Numbered from the stretch's first letter, positions 41,757 through 52,323 are shown. The stretch: 64,000 nt of DNA from Lycorma delicatula (GCF_047948215.1 NC_134457.1:15412626-15476625), one strand, 5' to 3'. Program-made: numbers and translations. Notes: generated by a model not told the origin, from the sequence alone.

Positions 41757-42161
41757 ATGAAATGGAGTTTACTTCTGTGTATTACAATAACTTCATTACT
41801 AATTGTGGAATCTCGAAATCTAACATTCACTGAGACGTATCGTGAATCTATAGGTTTCTTATGCAAAATCCCACAAAAAAGGTCAATACCAACCATTAAC
41901 ATTTCGAAACAGTTAAAGTCTCAAAGGTTTACATTCAGACCGGTGTATGTTTTACACCGATGTGATAAAGGCTCGGGATCTTGTCAACAATGTCAGGAAG
42001 TTAAATGTCAACCAGAAAAAGACAGCGTTGAAAAAGTAACTTTAGAAATTCACATTACAGAAATGTTAATGAACAACAGCTTCATAACGTATTATAAAAC
42101 CATTGTAGCCACCAATCATACTCGTTGTTCCTGTCAATCAATCGAGATTCCTATCCGATGA
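41757..42161 (+). CDS. Secreted cystine-knot protein, PDGF/VEGF-like
   Basis: An upstream in-frame ATG at 41,718 exists, but the one at 41,757 gives a typical signal peptide (MKWSLLLCITITSLLIVES). The mature part has PVYVLHRCDKGSGSC, CQEVKCQPEKDSVEKV and HTRCSCQ. These have the order of the PDGF/VEGF knot (RC-GxC, C-P, HxxCxC), as in insect PVF proteins, though one of the first cysteines is missing. Three N-glycosylation sites (NLT, NIS, NNS-type) fit secretion. Viral VEGF-type factors are known from poxviruses. The alternative is another cystine-knot family. The frame is intact. Confidence 0.58.
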   Translation: MKWSLLLCITITSLLIVESRNLTFTETYRESIGFLCKIPQKRSIPTINISKQLKSQRFTFRPVYVLHRCDKGSGSCQQCQEVKCQPEKDSVEKVTLEIHITEMLMNNSFITYYKTIVATNHTRCSCQSIEIPIR

Positions 42162-42205
42162 AATGTAAATAAGGTGCGTCTTACGATGATTTTATCACTA
42201 TAGCG

Positions 42206-43136
42206 ATGAACACCAAAGCGACAATAGCTAAAGAGCTCCACCGACAGGCTCGACGAAATTATCCTACAAGACGTATCGAACTGAAGAATATTTCTGATCT
42301 TTTCCAAGCTGACCTTGTAGAAATGGGACCGTACGCAAGATCAAACAAAGGTTATCGATACATATTGACGATGATAAATTGTTTTTCTAAACTAGCATTC
42401 GCCGTACCAGGTTAAAACTAAAACCGGTACCGAGGTCGCTAAAGCCCTAAAACTTATTTTGTATAAACACAAGATGCGACATTTTCAAACCGATTTGGGT
42501 AAAGAGTTATACAATCCGACGGTTAAACGACTATTACAGTCGTACAATATAAATCACTATTCCACACATTCGGATAAAAAAGCGTCGATAGTCGAACGGT
42601 TTAATCGAACACTGAAAACGATGATGTGGAGAAAGTTTACCGAACAAGGAACCTACAAGTGGTTAGAATTACTACCGAAACTTATTGCAAAATACAACAA
42701 CACTAGTCATCGTACTATCGGAATGAAACCGAAAGATGTAAATACGCGAAACCAAGCCGCTGTTTTACAACGGTTAAATACGGTACTCTACCGAAAGCCT
42801 ACCTTACCGAAATACAATGTTGGCGATCGAGTGCGTATAAGCAAATTTAAAAAGACATTCGACAAAGGATATTTACCGAATTGGACAAACGAAATATTTA
42901 TCGTACATAAGGTACACGATAATACGCGTCCGTGTACTTACACGTTGATCGATGTTCACGGTGAGGTGGTGAGCGGTAAATTTTACACTGAAGAGCTCAC
43001 TAAAACTACCGTTACAAATAATGTGTATTTAGTCGAGAAGGTCTTACGAAGAAAAGGCGATAGGCTATTTGTAAAGTGGCAAGGGTTCGATGGAAAACAC
43101 AACAGTTGGATACATAAGGTGGATTTGGTCAGGTGA
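42206..43136 (+). pseudogene. Retroviral-type DDE integrase with chromodomain, frameshifted
   Basis: Catalytic residues are visible as FQADLVEM, FQTDLGKE and SIVERFNRTLK, the D-D-E triad of Polinton integrases. The C-terminus ends in a chromodomain-like LFVKWQGFDGKHNSWI. A frameshift with stop just after FAVPG (about 42,412) separates the first Asp from the rest. An N-terminal HHCC zinc domain is not evident before the Met. The enzyme would insert the element with short target duplications. Its stop nearly touches the ATPase start. Confidence 0.93.
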
Positions 43137-43153
43137 ATCGATCAGTCATAAAC

Positions 43154-43854
43154 ATGAAGTTGGAACGTCTACAGGTCGGTAATATTACGCTAGAAAACTT
43201 TGACGAATATGCAGGAGCCGGGTTTGGAGAGGGAAAAAGGACTCGTCATGGACCTCTTCTACCGAATACAATCAGATGTATTATCTGCGGACCGTCTAAT
43301 TGTGGAAAAACAAATGTCCTATTCAACTTGCTGTTCTCACCGGACGGTTTACGATTCAGAAATATTTAAGTGTTTTCTAAATCGCTGTACCAACCAAAAT
43401 ATAAGTTTCTAGAACAAGTTATGACCGGTGTTCCGGAGATCGGTTACTTTTCATTTACCGAAAACGATCATGTGATGGCGCCCGACGAAGCGGAACCGAA
43501 CTCGATAATGATTTTCGACACTGTAGCTTGCGAAAAGCAAAATAATATTCGCAAGTACTTTGCGATGGGTCGTCACAACAACATCGACAGCTTTTATTTG
43601 ACACAGACATATTCCAGTGCTGGAAAGCACCTTGTGCGAGACAATGCAAGACGATATTCAAACAAGACGATCTCAACTTACGTCACATATATCAAGATCA
43701 TGTAAATACCGATATGAAATTCGATCGGTTTAAAATTCTGTGCGGAGTGGCATGGATAAAGCGTCACGGATTTTTAGTTGTGGATAAGGAGAGCGATATC
43801 GACGGTGGACGATATAGAGTAGGCTTCGATGTTTTTGTAAAAGAGATCAGTTGA
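43154..43854 (+). pseudogene. Packaging ATPase (FtsK/HerA type), stop plus frameshift
   Basis: Walker A is CGPSNCGKTN and Walker B NSIMIFDTVACEK, followed by the typical FAMGRHNNIDSFYLTQTY segment. A TAA at 43,367-43,369 interrupts the frame shortly after Walker A. A second lesion near 43,655 shifts the frame before DDLNLRH-type conserved sequence, which then continues to a stop at 43,854. In intact Polintons this ATPase is thought to pack DNA into the capsid. Confidence 0.92.
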
Positions 43855-43866
43855 TAACCGGTAACA

Positions 43867-44731
43867 ATGGCAAGCATACACACCTACGAGGACGTAACAC
43901 CGTACGCTAACGCCATACGTTTTAGACAAAAACCGCAAAACAACTTGTGTTCCAAATATTTTAGCGACCGTCAGAAGTTTTGCGGTAACTACGTCTGTCG
44001 TAAAGTGAACTACTGTGAAAATAAAGCCCGACGATGCTGGCGAAATGTAAAAAGAATGAATCGCGACTATCCGTTGGTCGTTCTGTTGATGATTACTAGC
44101 GAAGGTAAGATTTTCAATAAGCGTATATGGTTAAAATTTTTAGAAGAATGTGACAAATACGAGATGCCAATCGAACTGGTGATCTACGATAAAAATATGT
44201 TCAACACCACAGTTCGACACGGTTGGAACTTTATTTCAAGATTTAGACCCTCCGCTCATGTACAAAAAGCCTTTGTTGGAACTTCGGAACCGTCATGCAT
44301 CTATGGACTACACAAACGTTTACATGCACATGTTGGAATACGGTAGTCGTCTTAAAGGAGTGAGATGTTGTATAGTGATCACGGAACGAACTATTCCGAT
44401 CAGGTCACCCAAAACGTTGTACCGCTTAGCGTTATCATACGGTAGAAAATGTTTTGTGGACACGGCTTACGGAGTACAATTTACCGATGAAGTACCGGAG
44501 ACATTACCGGTAAGACGAGGAGGATTACCGTTCGACATCGTGAACAACAGAGCGCAGGCGCTCTTTTCCGGTGAATTTCTAAACGAAGCGATACCTACTT
44601 TGCGACTATACGCCAATGTGTTCGGATTGAGGTACAACGAACGACGCGAACTGTTTGAAGTCCAAAACGAAGATCTGTTGCGAAAATGGTGCGAATATGC
44701 AGGAGCGAAACCAGACAAATTTTGGCTGTAA
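43867..44731 (+). pseudogene. Unknown Polinton protein, possibly glycosyltransferase-like, frameshifted
   Basis: Frame 1 (43,867-44,346) begins MASIHTYEDVTPYANAIRF and contains CSKYFSDRQKFCGNYVC. Frame 2 (44,258-44,731) has CIVITERTIPIRSPKTLY, FDIVNNRAQALFSGEF and a C-terminal KFWL. The overlap near 44,255 marks a frameshift, and the joint length would be near 288 residues. The ITERTIPI segment recalls the LSxSCIPL motif of core-2/I-branching GT14 enzymes, which is only weak support. Element B copy 2 starts right after its stop. Confidence 0.55.
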
Positions 44732-44737
44732 TAAAGT

Positions 44738-46280
44738 GAGAATCATAATTAGACGAATTATGAATGAATACAGGGATTTTCATTCGATTTTGTCTTAACA
44801 TATTACATTTGCGACATAATGCAGTACGATAACTGCCGGTAAGGTGGCAGTGGTCGCGCTGCGGTGGTAAGTCACGTGTAAATTCTTTTTAACACATTTG
44901 ACAAGATCTAGCAGACTGAAAAGCGTTCATATCTTCATCTGTCATAATAAGAGGAATATTATTATCAATTGCACGGGCTATTTTTTTAACTATGTCTGTA
45001 AGACATTTCATAAACCTCTCAGCAGCATTCGGACCTCTGTAAAGGATAAGCGGATTCGGGACTAGATCTTTAATTGAAGATCGTACGGTTTCATCGAATA
45101 CAAAATACAGACAGTAACTCATTGGAATATGTAATTCGGATTCTGCTGTGAACGAACAATTCGGCGACGGTAAACAGGTATGAACCGGCTTTAAAATAGA
45201 TTCAAAGTCTGCATAAACTACAATAGGAGCGGGAAATTTATGGTGATAGTTTTTAAATTTTAAAATATGTGCTATTTCATTTTCTGCCGCAGGAACTTCA
45301 GCTTTAACGAATTTTGTTTTTTTACATAATTCTAAGTGTGTTGTCATCTTGCGTTCGCTTTCAGAATCATGTTTATAATGCGTAAAACATCGCTTACAAA
45401 TTACTATTTTATGACTATGTTTACTTATTTGGCTGGAAACTAAACGGGAAAAATCTGATATATAACAATAATGACTAGTATCATTTTGCTTTAGCAAAAG
45501 CAAATCGAAATGGTCTTCCAACTCCGTGTCACATACTTTGAGAGAAAAGACTTGTTTCTGATCGTCTAACGAGTAAACGTTCACAGAAAGGTTATTTTTC
45601 TTTTCAAAAAAACGTATTTCGCGTAATAATGTAGGAAAACTTATCATGCTAAAGTCGTACCGATTCGACAGTCTTCTATATCTTTCGTCTACCCTTTCCC
45701 GATGCGTACCTTCCACGTATTTACAAAGAATAGCCCATTTAAAGCAGTAATCATCATTATATTTAATATTTATAACCGCCTTTCGCTTATATATTTCTTT
45801 CGGTAATGGGAGATACGAAGTACTACGCAAAGGTTGGTATTTATTAATTCTTATCAGAATACCATCGATAAAAACCAGCGTCCACCCGCTCCCTTTTCCA
45901 TCAAAAACTTCTTCTTCATCGATAATTCGCCAAATAGCATTATCAATAAGTTCTGCTACGTTATATAAATTGAGCAACTCTACGTTTTTTGTCTTAAAAC
46001 AAATATCTTTGGTTTCATTCAATAACTCTTTACCGTACGTACATTCTAGTAGTACGTTAAATTTGATTGGGCCTAGCGCTGTTACTATTTCAGATAATAA
46101 TTGAATCATATCACTTTTTAAATTCTCTAAGAAATTCCAAATGTCTTTTGCATTACTATCGGTATTTTTATAATAATACGTTTGAAGATTGCAAGCAAAC
46201 GCATTTTCTATCAATTGAAATCGGTCCGTTCTTCCTATTTGCATTAATCGGATACGCTTGCATCTATTTGAATTTGCCAT
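44738..46280 (-). pseudogene. polB: DNA polymerase B of element B, N-terminal part
   Basis: The ATG is 2 nt after acceptor TTTTTAG. It starts MANSNRCKRIRLMQIG and has YQPLRSTSYLPLPK, the zinc pair CKRCFTHY and exonuclease I YADFESI. A TAA at 44,889-44,891 follows CQMC; the same frame continues through HCHLTGSYRTALCRKC and IHNSSNYDSH to 44,738, where it is cut by the junction with Polinton A. The polymerase domain is absent. Confidence 0.92.
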
Positions 46281-46387
46281 GCCTAAAAACCGAAAAGAAT
46301 TTTTTAATTACAAACTAATTACAAACTACAACTGTAACTCTACACCGCTACCAACTATACACACACGCTCAGATAACCAGAAGAGGT

Positions 46388-47437
46388 TCACTCAGTAAAC
46401 GGCTTCACGCTTGATATCTTCCTCACGATTCTTTTAGCACCGTCGTCATTTTTTACTTTTTCAACAGCCTGCAACATCAGGTCATCAAATGTAATAAGAA
46501 CCGGACTTCCTTCGTTAACAACAAAAACAGCACGGTTAAGTGCCTTAGCATACCGCTCTTTCCAATCTTTACCTTCGATATCGGTGGTTTTAAATAATTC
46601 GATTTTAACTAAATAATCTCCCGCGGTAAGAGGCGTCGTTAGATCAATTTGCGTTTCATCTAATAAAACACGAATATATTGTTCATACGACTGAGGAGGA
46701 GATATTTTTTGAACCTCTTCTCCCAGTAAGACCTCTTTCAAGGTCCGTTTTGTTCCTTTCTGTGGCTTCATAATACTCCACAGTAGATCTACATCGCCTT
46801 CGTCGAATTGTTTCTTGTCCACTGCCGGGATATGTTTTATGCTATCTAAGAAGAAAGATATCGGTAACGTTCGGCAGTTTTCATTCATTTCCCCCATCTG
46901 GTTATCATCCAAAGAAGTAGATACATGCAATTTAGATTTTATCGTTGTCAAAGCCAGCGTTAATACATTTACTAATGAAGATAGATTCATCGATAAATTT
47001 CTTTTATCGACTCTACCAAACGCCTCTTCCCAATCGTTTATACAGAGCAACCCCATAGTATAGAATTTAATAATAATATCTATCAGGTTAAACTTATTTG
47101 TCTCGTCTACTGATGTAACCGCTTTTTGATATTTAACTTTACGACGAGGGGCTAACGTAGCAAGCCGTCGACCGCCTCCCGCGGTTGATGGAGCTTGACC
47201 ACCATCACCGATCGCCTGGCGGGCAACTCCCGAGGTCGATGGAAGCTGTCCATCAACGATCGCGGGTCGTGTTACCGACGGCGGCGGCGGATTAGCGGTA
47301 GCTACTGGTTGACGACCGACCCTCGAATTTGACGGTATTTGTCCGTCATCATCCATTGCACTTCGAGCTATATCTTCAAACATCATTATGTCTTCGTCAG
47401 CTAGCAAATCGAATATTTCTTGTTGCTGCTGAGACAT
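46388..47437 (-). CDS. 349-aa protein preceding PolB (alternative start within cyclin frame)
   Basis: The ATG at 47,437 has its own acceptor TATGTTGCAG directly before it, exactly as for the homologous 299-aa gene of element C. So it can be made alone from a leader-spliced transcript, or as the C-terminal half of a cyclin fusion. The N-terminus is acidic (DLLADEDIMMFEDIA), followed by a disordered linker with three repeats of G-P-S-T-S/A-G-V/G type. The folded domain has FYTMGLLCINDWEEAF and LLWSIMKPQKGTKRTL. A replication role, such as terminal protein, is a guess from its place next to PolB. Confidence 0.65.
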   Translation of the reverse strand: MSQQQQEIFDLLADEDIMMFEDIARSAMDDDGQIPSNSRVGRQPVATANPPPPSVTRPAIVDGQLPSTSGVARQAIGDGGQAPSTAGGGRRLATLAPRRKVKYQKAVTSVDETNKFNLIDIIIKFYTMGLLCINDWEEAFGRVDKRNLSMNLSSLVNVLTLALTTIKSKLHVSTSLDDNQMGEMNENCRTLPISFFLDSIKHIPAVDKKQFDEGDVDLLWSIMKPQKGTKRTLKEVLLGEEVQKISPPQSYEQYIRVLLDETQIDLTTPLTAGDYLVKIELFKTTDIEGKDWKERYAKALNRAVFVVNEGSPVLITFDDLMLQAVEKVKNDDGAKRIVRKISSVKPFTE

Positions 47438-48157
47438 CTGCAACATACAGGGTTTTATTATTTCAATGAAACATTTTTTGAATTCACTTTTAGAAATAGG
47501 AATAATGAATCCTATCTCTGAAAAGATTTGTCTTATTTTTAATGGAATATAGAAGGATTTTATCGCTGTCGCAATACATGTCGCAACAACGGTAGTAACA
47601 GAATATCTGTTAATATTTGCTACAGCAAAACATTCATTTATCAGTTCATGGGTTTTATTCACTACCGCCTCCAGTTCGCACATTATGCTTTGCATCTGAG
47701 ACGCGATAGCATAGACAAAATGATGCGGCGTAATACCTACTATTCGCCAGTGCAACGCAGTTAATGCTAGCACCTCAAATCTGCAAATCTCTTCATGACA
47801 ATATGCATTCATCGTATATTCAACTAATTTATGGATCCGTATAGGATCAACTTCAAAAAATTTAGACACAATCAACAAACAACTACATGCTAATAATTGC
47901 AAATGATCATCTCTAGTATTTTGCTTAAATCTCACACGGTCGAAATTAGCCAAAGCGCAATAAAATACCGAATACTGTTGTCTTTCGCGAATACACACTT
48001 GTAGCAACCACCGTGCTATTACTTTTCGCTTTTCATCAAATATCATCATATCGGGTAAGATTTTATATCCTAATTGAAATGTCGTCAATAACGACGTTAA
48101 AACACATCTAATGCTATTTAAATCGTCGTTATCCACTATCGGTAGGGTTTGTTCCAT
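46388..48157 (-). CDS. D-type-cyclin-like protein fused in frame to the 349-aa protein
   Basis: The ATG directly follows acceptor TTTTTTTTCAG (48,158). Residues 20-150 form a cyclin box: KRKVIARWLLQVC, FDRVRF, HLQLLACSCLLIVSKFFE, RFEVLALTALHW, TPHHF. Lys99 and Glu128 are 29 apart, the spacing of the CDK-contact Lys/Glu pair of cyclin A (K266/E295). A second helical repeat to about residue 240 fits the C-terminal cyclin fold. The frame then continues without stop into the 349-aa protein. Cyclins bind and activate CDKs. Viral cyclins push quiescent cells into S phase; that role here is inference. The frame is intact. Confidence 0.85.
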   Translation of the reverse strand: MEQTLPIVDNDDLNSIRCVLTSLLTTFQLGYKILPDMMIFDEKRKVIARWLLQVCIRERQQYSVFYCALANFDRVRFKQNTRDDHLQLLACSCLLIVSKFFEVDPIRIHKLVEYTMNAYCHEEICRFEVLALTALHWRIVGITPHHFVYAIASQMQSIMCELEAVVNKTHELINECFAVANINRYSVTTVVATCIATAIKSFYIPLKIRQIFSEIGFIIPISKSEFKKCFIEIIKPCMLQMSQQQQEIFDLLADEDIMMFEDIARSAMDDDGQIPSNSRVGRQPVATANPPPPSVTRPAIVDGQLPSTSGVARQAIGDGGQAPSTAGGGRRLATLAPRRKVKYQKAVTSVDETNKFNLIDIIIKFYTMGLLCINDWEEAFGRVDKRNLSMNLSSLVNVLTLALTTIKSKLHVSTSLDDNQMGEMNENCRTLPISFFLDSIKHIPAVDKKQFDEGDVDLLWSIMKPQKGTKRTLKEVLLGEEVQKISPPQSYEQYIRVLLDETQIDLTTPLTAGDYLVKIELFKTTDIEGKDWKERYAKALNRAVFVVNEGSPVLITFDDLMLQAVEKVKNDDGAKRIVRKISSVKPFTE

Positions 48158-48225
48158 CTGAAAAAAAAGGTTATTATATATAATATTACTATTACTTATA
48201 CAAAATACAATTACGAATACTATTT

Positions 48226-48561
48226 TTAGTAATAAATAATCCCACTCCATCCGTTGAGATGAAGTGGGTGATATATCTGCGAAAACGGAATAGGATTATC
48301 TGCAATAACTCTAACAGCATGAATCATTTCATCTATATCCATATCCCATTCTTCTATATCGGATTCGTCTGAATCTATAACCATTTCTATTTCATATTCT
48401 GGGAAATATTCTTCTAAAGCATCAACTAAACTATCCATTTTTGTACTATCATCCGGAGTTATTTGCCACGTAGTTTGGCACTGAGATGGAATACCGGCGC
48501 ATTCAACACAAACTTCATCATCATCATCATCATCATCAACATCATCATCAAATGTAAACAT
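48226..48561 (-). CDS. Small acidic protein of element B, copy 2 (N-terminus shortened)
   Basis: 111 aa, nearly identical to 11,186-11,566 but lacking 15 N-terminal residues. The upstream ATG is followed after seven codons by TGA because of a 2-nt loss next to an A/T run. Internal start at MFTFDDDV would keep the Asp run, the CVEC pair and the second acidic patch. It is directly upstream of the cyclin acceptor. Function unknown. Confidence 0.58.
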   Translation of the reverse strand: MFTFDDDVDDDDDDDEVCVECAGIPSQCQTTWQITPDDSTKMDSLVDALEEYFPEYEIEMVIDSDESDIEEWDMDIDEMIHAVRVIADNPIPFSQIYHPLHLNGWSGIIYY

Positions 48562-49016
48562 ATTTGATACTGTAAAATCATTTTTTTTTCGGTATACACA
48601 TTTTCGATTTTAATCTAAAAAAGAAATAACGATAGTATATTACTATTTCATAATATACAACAGTAAAATAAAAACTATTAACTAATACTAATTATTCTAT
48701 GGAATAGTAGTCGGTTGCGCGCTTACCTTTGTAATATACCGATGAAACAAAATAGCACGTCGTAAGGTGTAAACAAGATGTCACACTACCGTAAAGACTA
48801 TTGATTTTAATTTAATCTGAAAAATAAAAAAACCAATATATTAATTTTAATCTGTAAAAGTAACAAATGTTGTGTTGAATTGCATTTAGAATTATTACAC
48901 TAGTGAAAATTTGTTTATAATTATTTTTATTAAAGAAATAACGTTACTATTTTCATAAAAAACAAAAAAATATTAACTAATGTCAAATATTGAAAATTGC
49001 AACTGATATAAAATTA

Positions 49017-49091
<75 letters not shown>

Positions 49092-49605
49092 TAAAACAAC
49101 AAATAATAACTAATACTATTTTTCATAATGATGTAAAGGTTTATATTTATAAAAAAAGAATATAATGTAAAAATTTACTTATAACTTTAAAGAAATAACG
49201 TTACTATTTCATAAAAACAAAAACATATTAACCAATTATTCTATGTAATAGTAGTCGATTGATCACTTACCTTTGTAAGAAGTCGATGGAAGATTAGCAC
49301 GCTGTAAAGAGATATACTAGATGCTACACTACCGTAAAGACTTTAAATTTAATATGAAAAATTAAAAAAACGAATATATTAATTTAATCTCTAAAGGTAA
49401 CAAATTTTGCATATGAAATTATTATATATTTGATATAACATTACCTGTTTTATACGTTTTAATGCTTCACCTTCTCCGAATCGATAAATAGATTCCTCGA
49501 ATCGTATTAAACCAATTGATAACGATTTTAAGAAGATGATGTGATAACATAGAGGTCAGCGCGTAGGCATTTTCATGCCTTTTGCAGCAGCTTTGTTATC
49601 AATCA
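48562..49605 (-). other. Leader exons and (AT)35 microsatellite, copy 2
   Basis: Same two noncoding exons with GTAAGC and GTAAGT donors as copy 1. The microsatellite at 49,019-49,088 is 70 bp, against 40 bp in copy 1. Confidence 0.5.
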
Positions 49606-50475
49606 TCATTCCCAATCGCTTTCTTCATCCTCCTCTCCAGCGGGGATGAGATTATTACCACCTCGCAACCCATCGAAATTTATCGCTAGGAATGGAGAGT
49701 TGAGCATCGCCTCTATGATCCGATCATAGTTCCCCGGATCTAGATAGGGAACGATAGATTCCTCAGCTTCATTATCATAAGCAGCAAGCCGTACCACGCG
49801 CTCTACTGTTATCGGTTCACCACATCCGTTATTTTCACACGGACGGAGCACAAACGGTGACCGTATATCTTCATCGATCACAAAGACCGTGTGGAAACAC
49901 TCATCCTCTATTCGAAGATTTCTGGTCGAGCGTCTTGAGCTTGCGCGCTCGATGAGAGACTGCAAGGTGGTATTCTCGTTGTTGCACAGATTCTTCTCAA
50001 TGTACGAACCATTCGACATCATGAAGAAAGCGCGCACGAGATTTGTACGGACAGGACATTTGCATAAAATTACACAGTGTTCGCCAACCGCAGCAGTAGC
50101 GATTTGTTGATGGAAGTTTAGGATGTGAGGTGAAGGTGGGCGTAAAAGCGGTAATGCGGCAGCTCCTTCAAGCGAGCTGCTAGAGGAGGCTACCTCAGCA
50201 CGGAGGCGAGGTGCAACCCTAGCCACCGCTCGCTCGATGTTTGGAGCGAGGTTTCCGGCTGCACCCTGTGCTTTCTCCTCCACTCTATCAATGGGTGTGG
50301 AGGACTGTGGTTTGTTTAGATTAACTTTCACATCGGCAGATGCGGAAATTGTAATCTCAATGGAATTATCCACGAGATTACTTTTAGCTAAGCGGACTGT
50401 GGGAAGTTTATCATCATCATCATCAAAATTTATCACCAACAATCGGTCTCCTTTTTTTATTGAGATTACGGCCAT
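49606..50475 (-). CDS. 289-aa protein of element B, unknown function
   Basis: The ATG is directly after acceptor TTTTTCAG. Residues 1-55 are a small beta-rich part with an Asp run; 60-115 are Ala/Ser/Pro-rich and disordered; 115-250 are globular with CVILCKCPVRTNLVRAFF and CENNGCGEP, suggesting metal binding or disulphides; the end is acidic (GEEDEESDWE). I recognise no family. It is the first gene behind the terminal promoter of the element, so it is probably transcribed first. This copy is intact, whereas the 12,542-13,424 copy is broken. Confidence 0.68.
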   Translation of the reverse strand: MAVISIKKGDRLLVINFDDDDDKLPTVRLAKSNLVDNSIEITISASADVKVNLNKPQSSTPIDRVEEKAQGAAGNLAPNIERAVARVAPRLRAEVASSSSSLEGAAALPLLRPPSPHILNFHQQIATAAVGEHCVILCKCPVRTNLVRAFFMMSNGSYIEKNLCNNENTTLQSLIERASSRRSTRNLRIEDECFHTVFVIDEDIRSPFVLRPCENNGCGEPITVERVVRLAAYDNEAEESIVPYLDPGNYDRIIEAMLNSPFLAINFDGLRGGNNLIPAGEEDEESDWE

Positions 50476-51290
50476 CTGAAAAACACACAGCTCATTTTAG
50501 ATTTTATGATGTGTACTACATCAATACCTCATCTAAAAAAAAAGCTAAGCAGACGGTTTTCGATCTCGCATATTTAATATGACTTAAGATTAAAAAGTTA
50601 AAGGATATTATGAATTATTTCAATACTATTTAATTTATAAAAAAACAATCTAATCATTTATAAAATTAATTATTAATTCTTTTCATTTAAAAAATCATAA
50701 GATATTATTTTTAACTAAAAATCTCAAATATTATTTTTTTTTTTAAATTCAAATTATTTAAATCTAATTATCATCATTTAATAAGAAAGTATTTTTTTTT
50801 TGTTATGAAAATAATTATTTTATTTAAATATAAAAAATTAAAGGATATTATTAAAAATCTTCTAATTATTATGAATTAAAATCTATATTATTTAATTTAT
50901 AAATATTAAAATCTATTTATCATTATTATTAAATCTTTACATATTATTTTCAACTTAAAATCTAATTATTGATAATATTTAAAAATTCAAATTATTAGGA
51001 AAAGTATTTTTTTATGCAAATAATTATTTTAAATCTAATTACCATCATTTAATAAAAACGTATTTTTTGTTATGTAAAATAACTATTTTATAAAAATATT
51101 ATTTAAATCTAATTATCGCCATTATTTAAAAATTATAATTATTATGAAAGTTTTCTCACCTTGATAATATTTTATTAACGTCGTCGTCGTAGTACAGCGA
51201 GTTAGTACACTGATAAGACACTATAACTCTATGAAGAAATCTGTCTGCTTTTATATAAAACTGGCGTACTTAAAAACAGATAAACAGGAA
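50476..51290 (-). promoter_or_regulatory. Element B promoter and leader intron, copy 2
   Basis: Same TATATAAAAG box (about 51,250), short exon and GTGAGA donor as copy 1. Relative to copy 1 about 110 bp of the intron are missing between two ATTATTTTCAACTTAAAATC-like repeats, a simple repeat-mediated deletion. Confidence 0.55.
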
Positions 51291-52117
51291 ACCGCACACA
51301 AAAATAAAATTATTGTTATTTTATTTTCGCAAAAGATAAGAAATATGATTAAAACATATTGTTTTTAAATTACTGATATTATTATTATAATTTAATAATA
51401 ATATTTTTTTCTATTGGTAAACAGGAAATCCGTGCGAATTACATAAATTATTATTGTTATCAGACGAACTAAAAACCACACAATTATTATTTTACAGATA
51501 ATTAAACTGTTTTTTTCTCTCTTGGTAAACAGGAAAACCGCGCTCGACGCGAAAATACATTTACTACGAAAGATAGGAGATATTGTTTTAAAAATTTTAT
51601 TATTATTATAATTTAATAGTAATATGTAAACAGGAAAACCGCGCGAAAAGGGGAATTACAGAAATTATTATTATTATTATCAACTGACGCAGTGGACTTG
51701 ATAACATATATTATAAAACAATTATTATTAAAGATAAGCGATATTGTTTTAAAATTGGTAAACAGGAAAACCGCGCGAAAAGGGGAATTACAGAAATTAT
51801 TATTGTTATCAACTGTCGCGGTGGACTTGATAACATATATTATAAAACAATTATTAATAAAGATAAGAGATATTGTTTTTAAAAATATGGTAAACAGGAA
51901 AACCGCGCGAAAAGGGGAATTACAGAAATTATTATTGTTATCATCTGTCGCGGTGGTCTTGATTACACTATTACTATTAGTATTACTATTACTATTATTA
52001 TGTTGAGGTGTTGCCAAATCTACTGCGGTGTTGCCAAATCTATGCGATGTAGTCAAATCTATTGCGACGTTGCCAAATCTATTGCGACATTGCCAAATTT
52101 ATTGCGGCGTTGCCAAA
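51291..52117. repeat. Subterminal tandem repeats of element B, copy 2
   Basis: Same ~115-125-bp units with GTAAACAGGAAAACCGCGCG as copy 1, followed by six ~20-bp GTTGCCAAATCTATTGCG-type units. The hairpin, DR1 site and CACTACT-type end seen in copy 1 are missing; the array stops at 52,117. Confidence 0.85.
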
Positions 52118-52119
52118 AA

Positions 52120-52323
52120 ATGATGAGAGCGAAGAAAACGGTTAGACCGGATTACGTTTACTGGGACGATCCGAACGAACTGTGCGATAGACTGCGACTT
52201 TTATTGGCTTCGAAACGTGCGGGTCATACCGGTCATAATAATAAAGAAATAGTTTCGATCATAGAAGAACTACAAGAAGGCGGATACATAAAGGAGGGTA
52301 GTACAGGGAACTTTTTATTTTAA
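52120..52323 (+). CDS. Small conserved Polinton protein
   Basis: 67 aa, beginning MMRAKKTVRP. It contains YVYWDDPNELCDRLRLL, AGHTGHNNKEIVSIIEEL and a Gly-rich end. I know this pattern as a recurrent short protein of arthropod Polintons located before the structural genes; its function is not known to me. Frames opening further upstream run through the element B repeats and are artefacts. Confidence 0.72.
   Translation: MMRAKKTVRPDYVYWDDPNELCDRLRLLLASKRAGHTGHNNKEIVSIIEELQEGGYIKEGSTGNFLF

Larger units (their letters stand above)
44732..52117. mobile_element. PolB element B, copy 2, nested in Polinton A
   Basis: All genes read leftwards, against Polinton A. Order from the right: terminal repeats, 289-aa gene, leader exons, acidic protein, cyclin/349-aa gene, PolB. 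The left edge cuts PolB within exonuclease II, immediately after the stop of the Polinton gene. The right edge lacks the true terminus and abuts the Polinton gene at 52,120. The 47,714-52,117 part is duplicated at 10,674-15,190. Confidence 0.85.

Noticed and set aside
43867..44731. Firm call as core-2/I-branching glycosyltransferase
   Set aside because: Only one short motif resembles the family; kept as a tentative remark.
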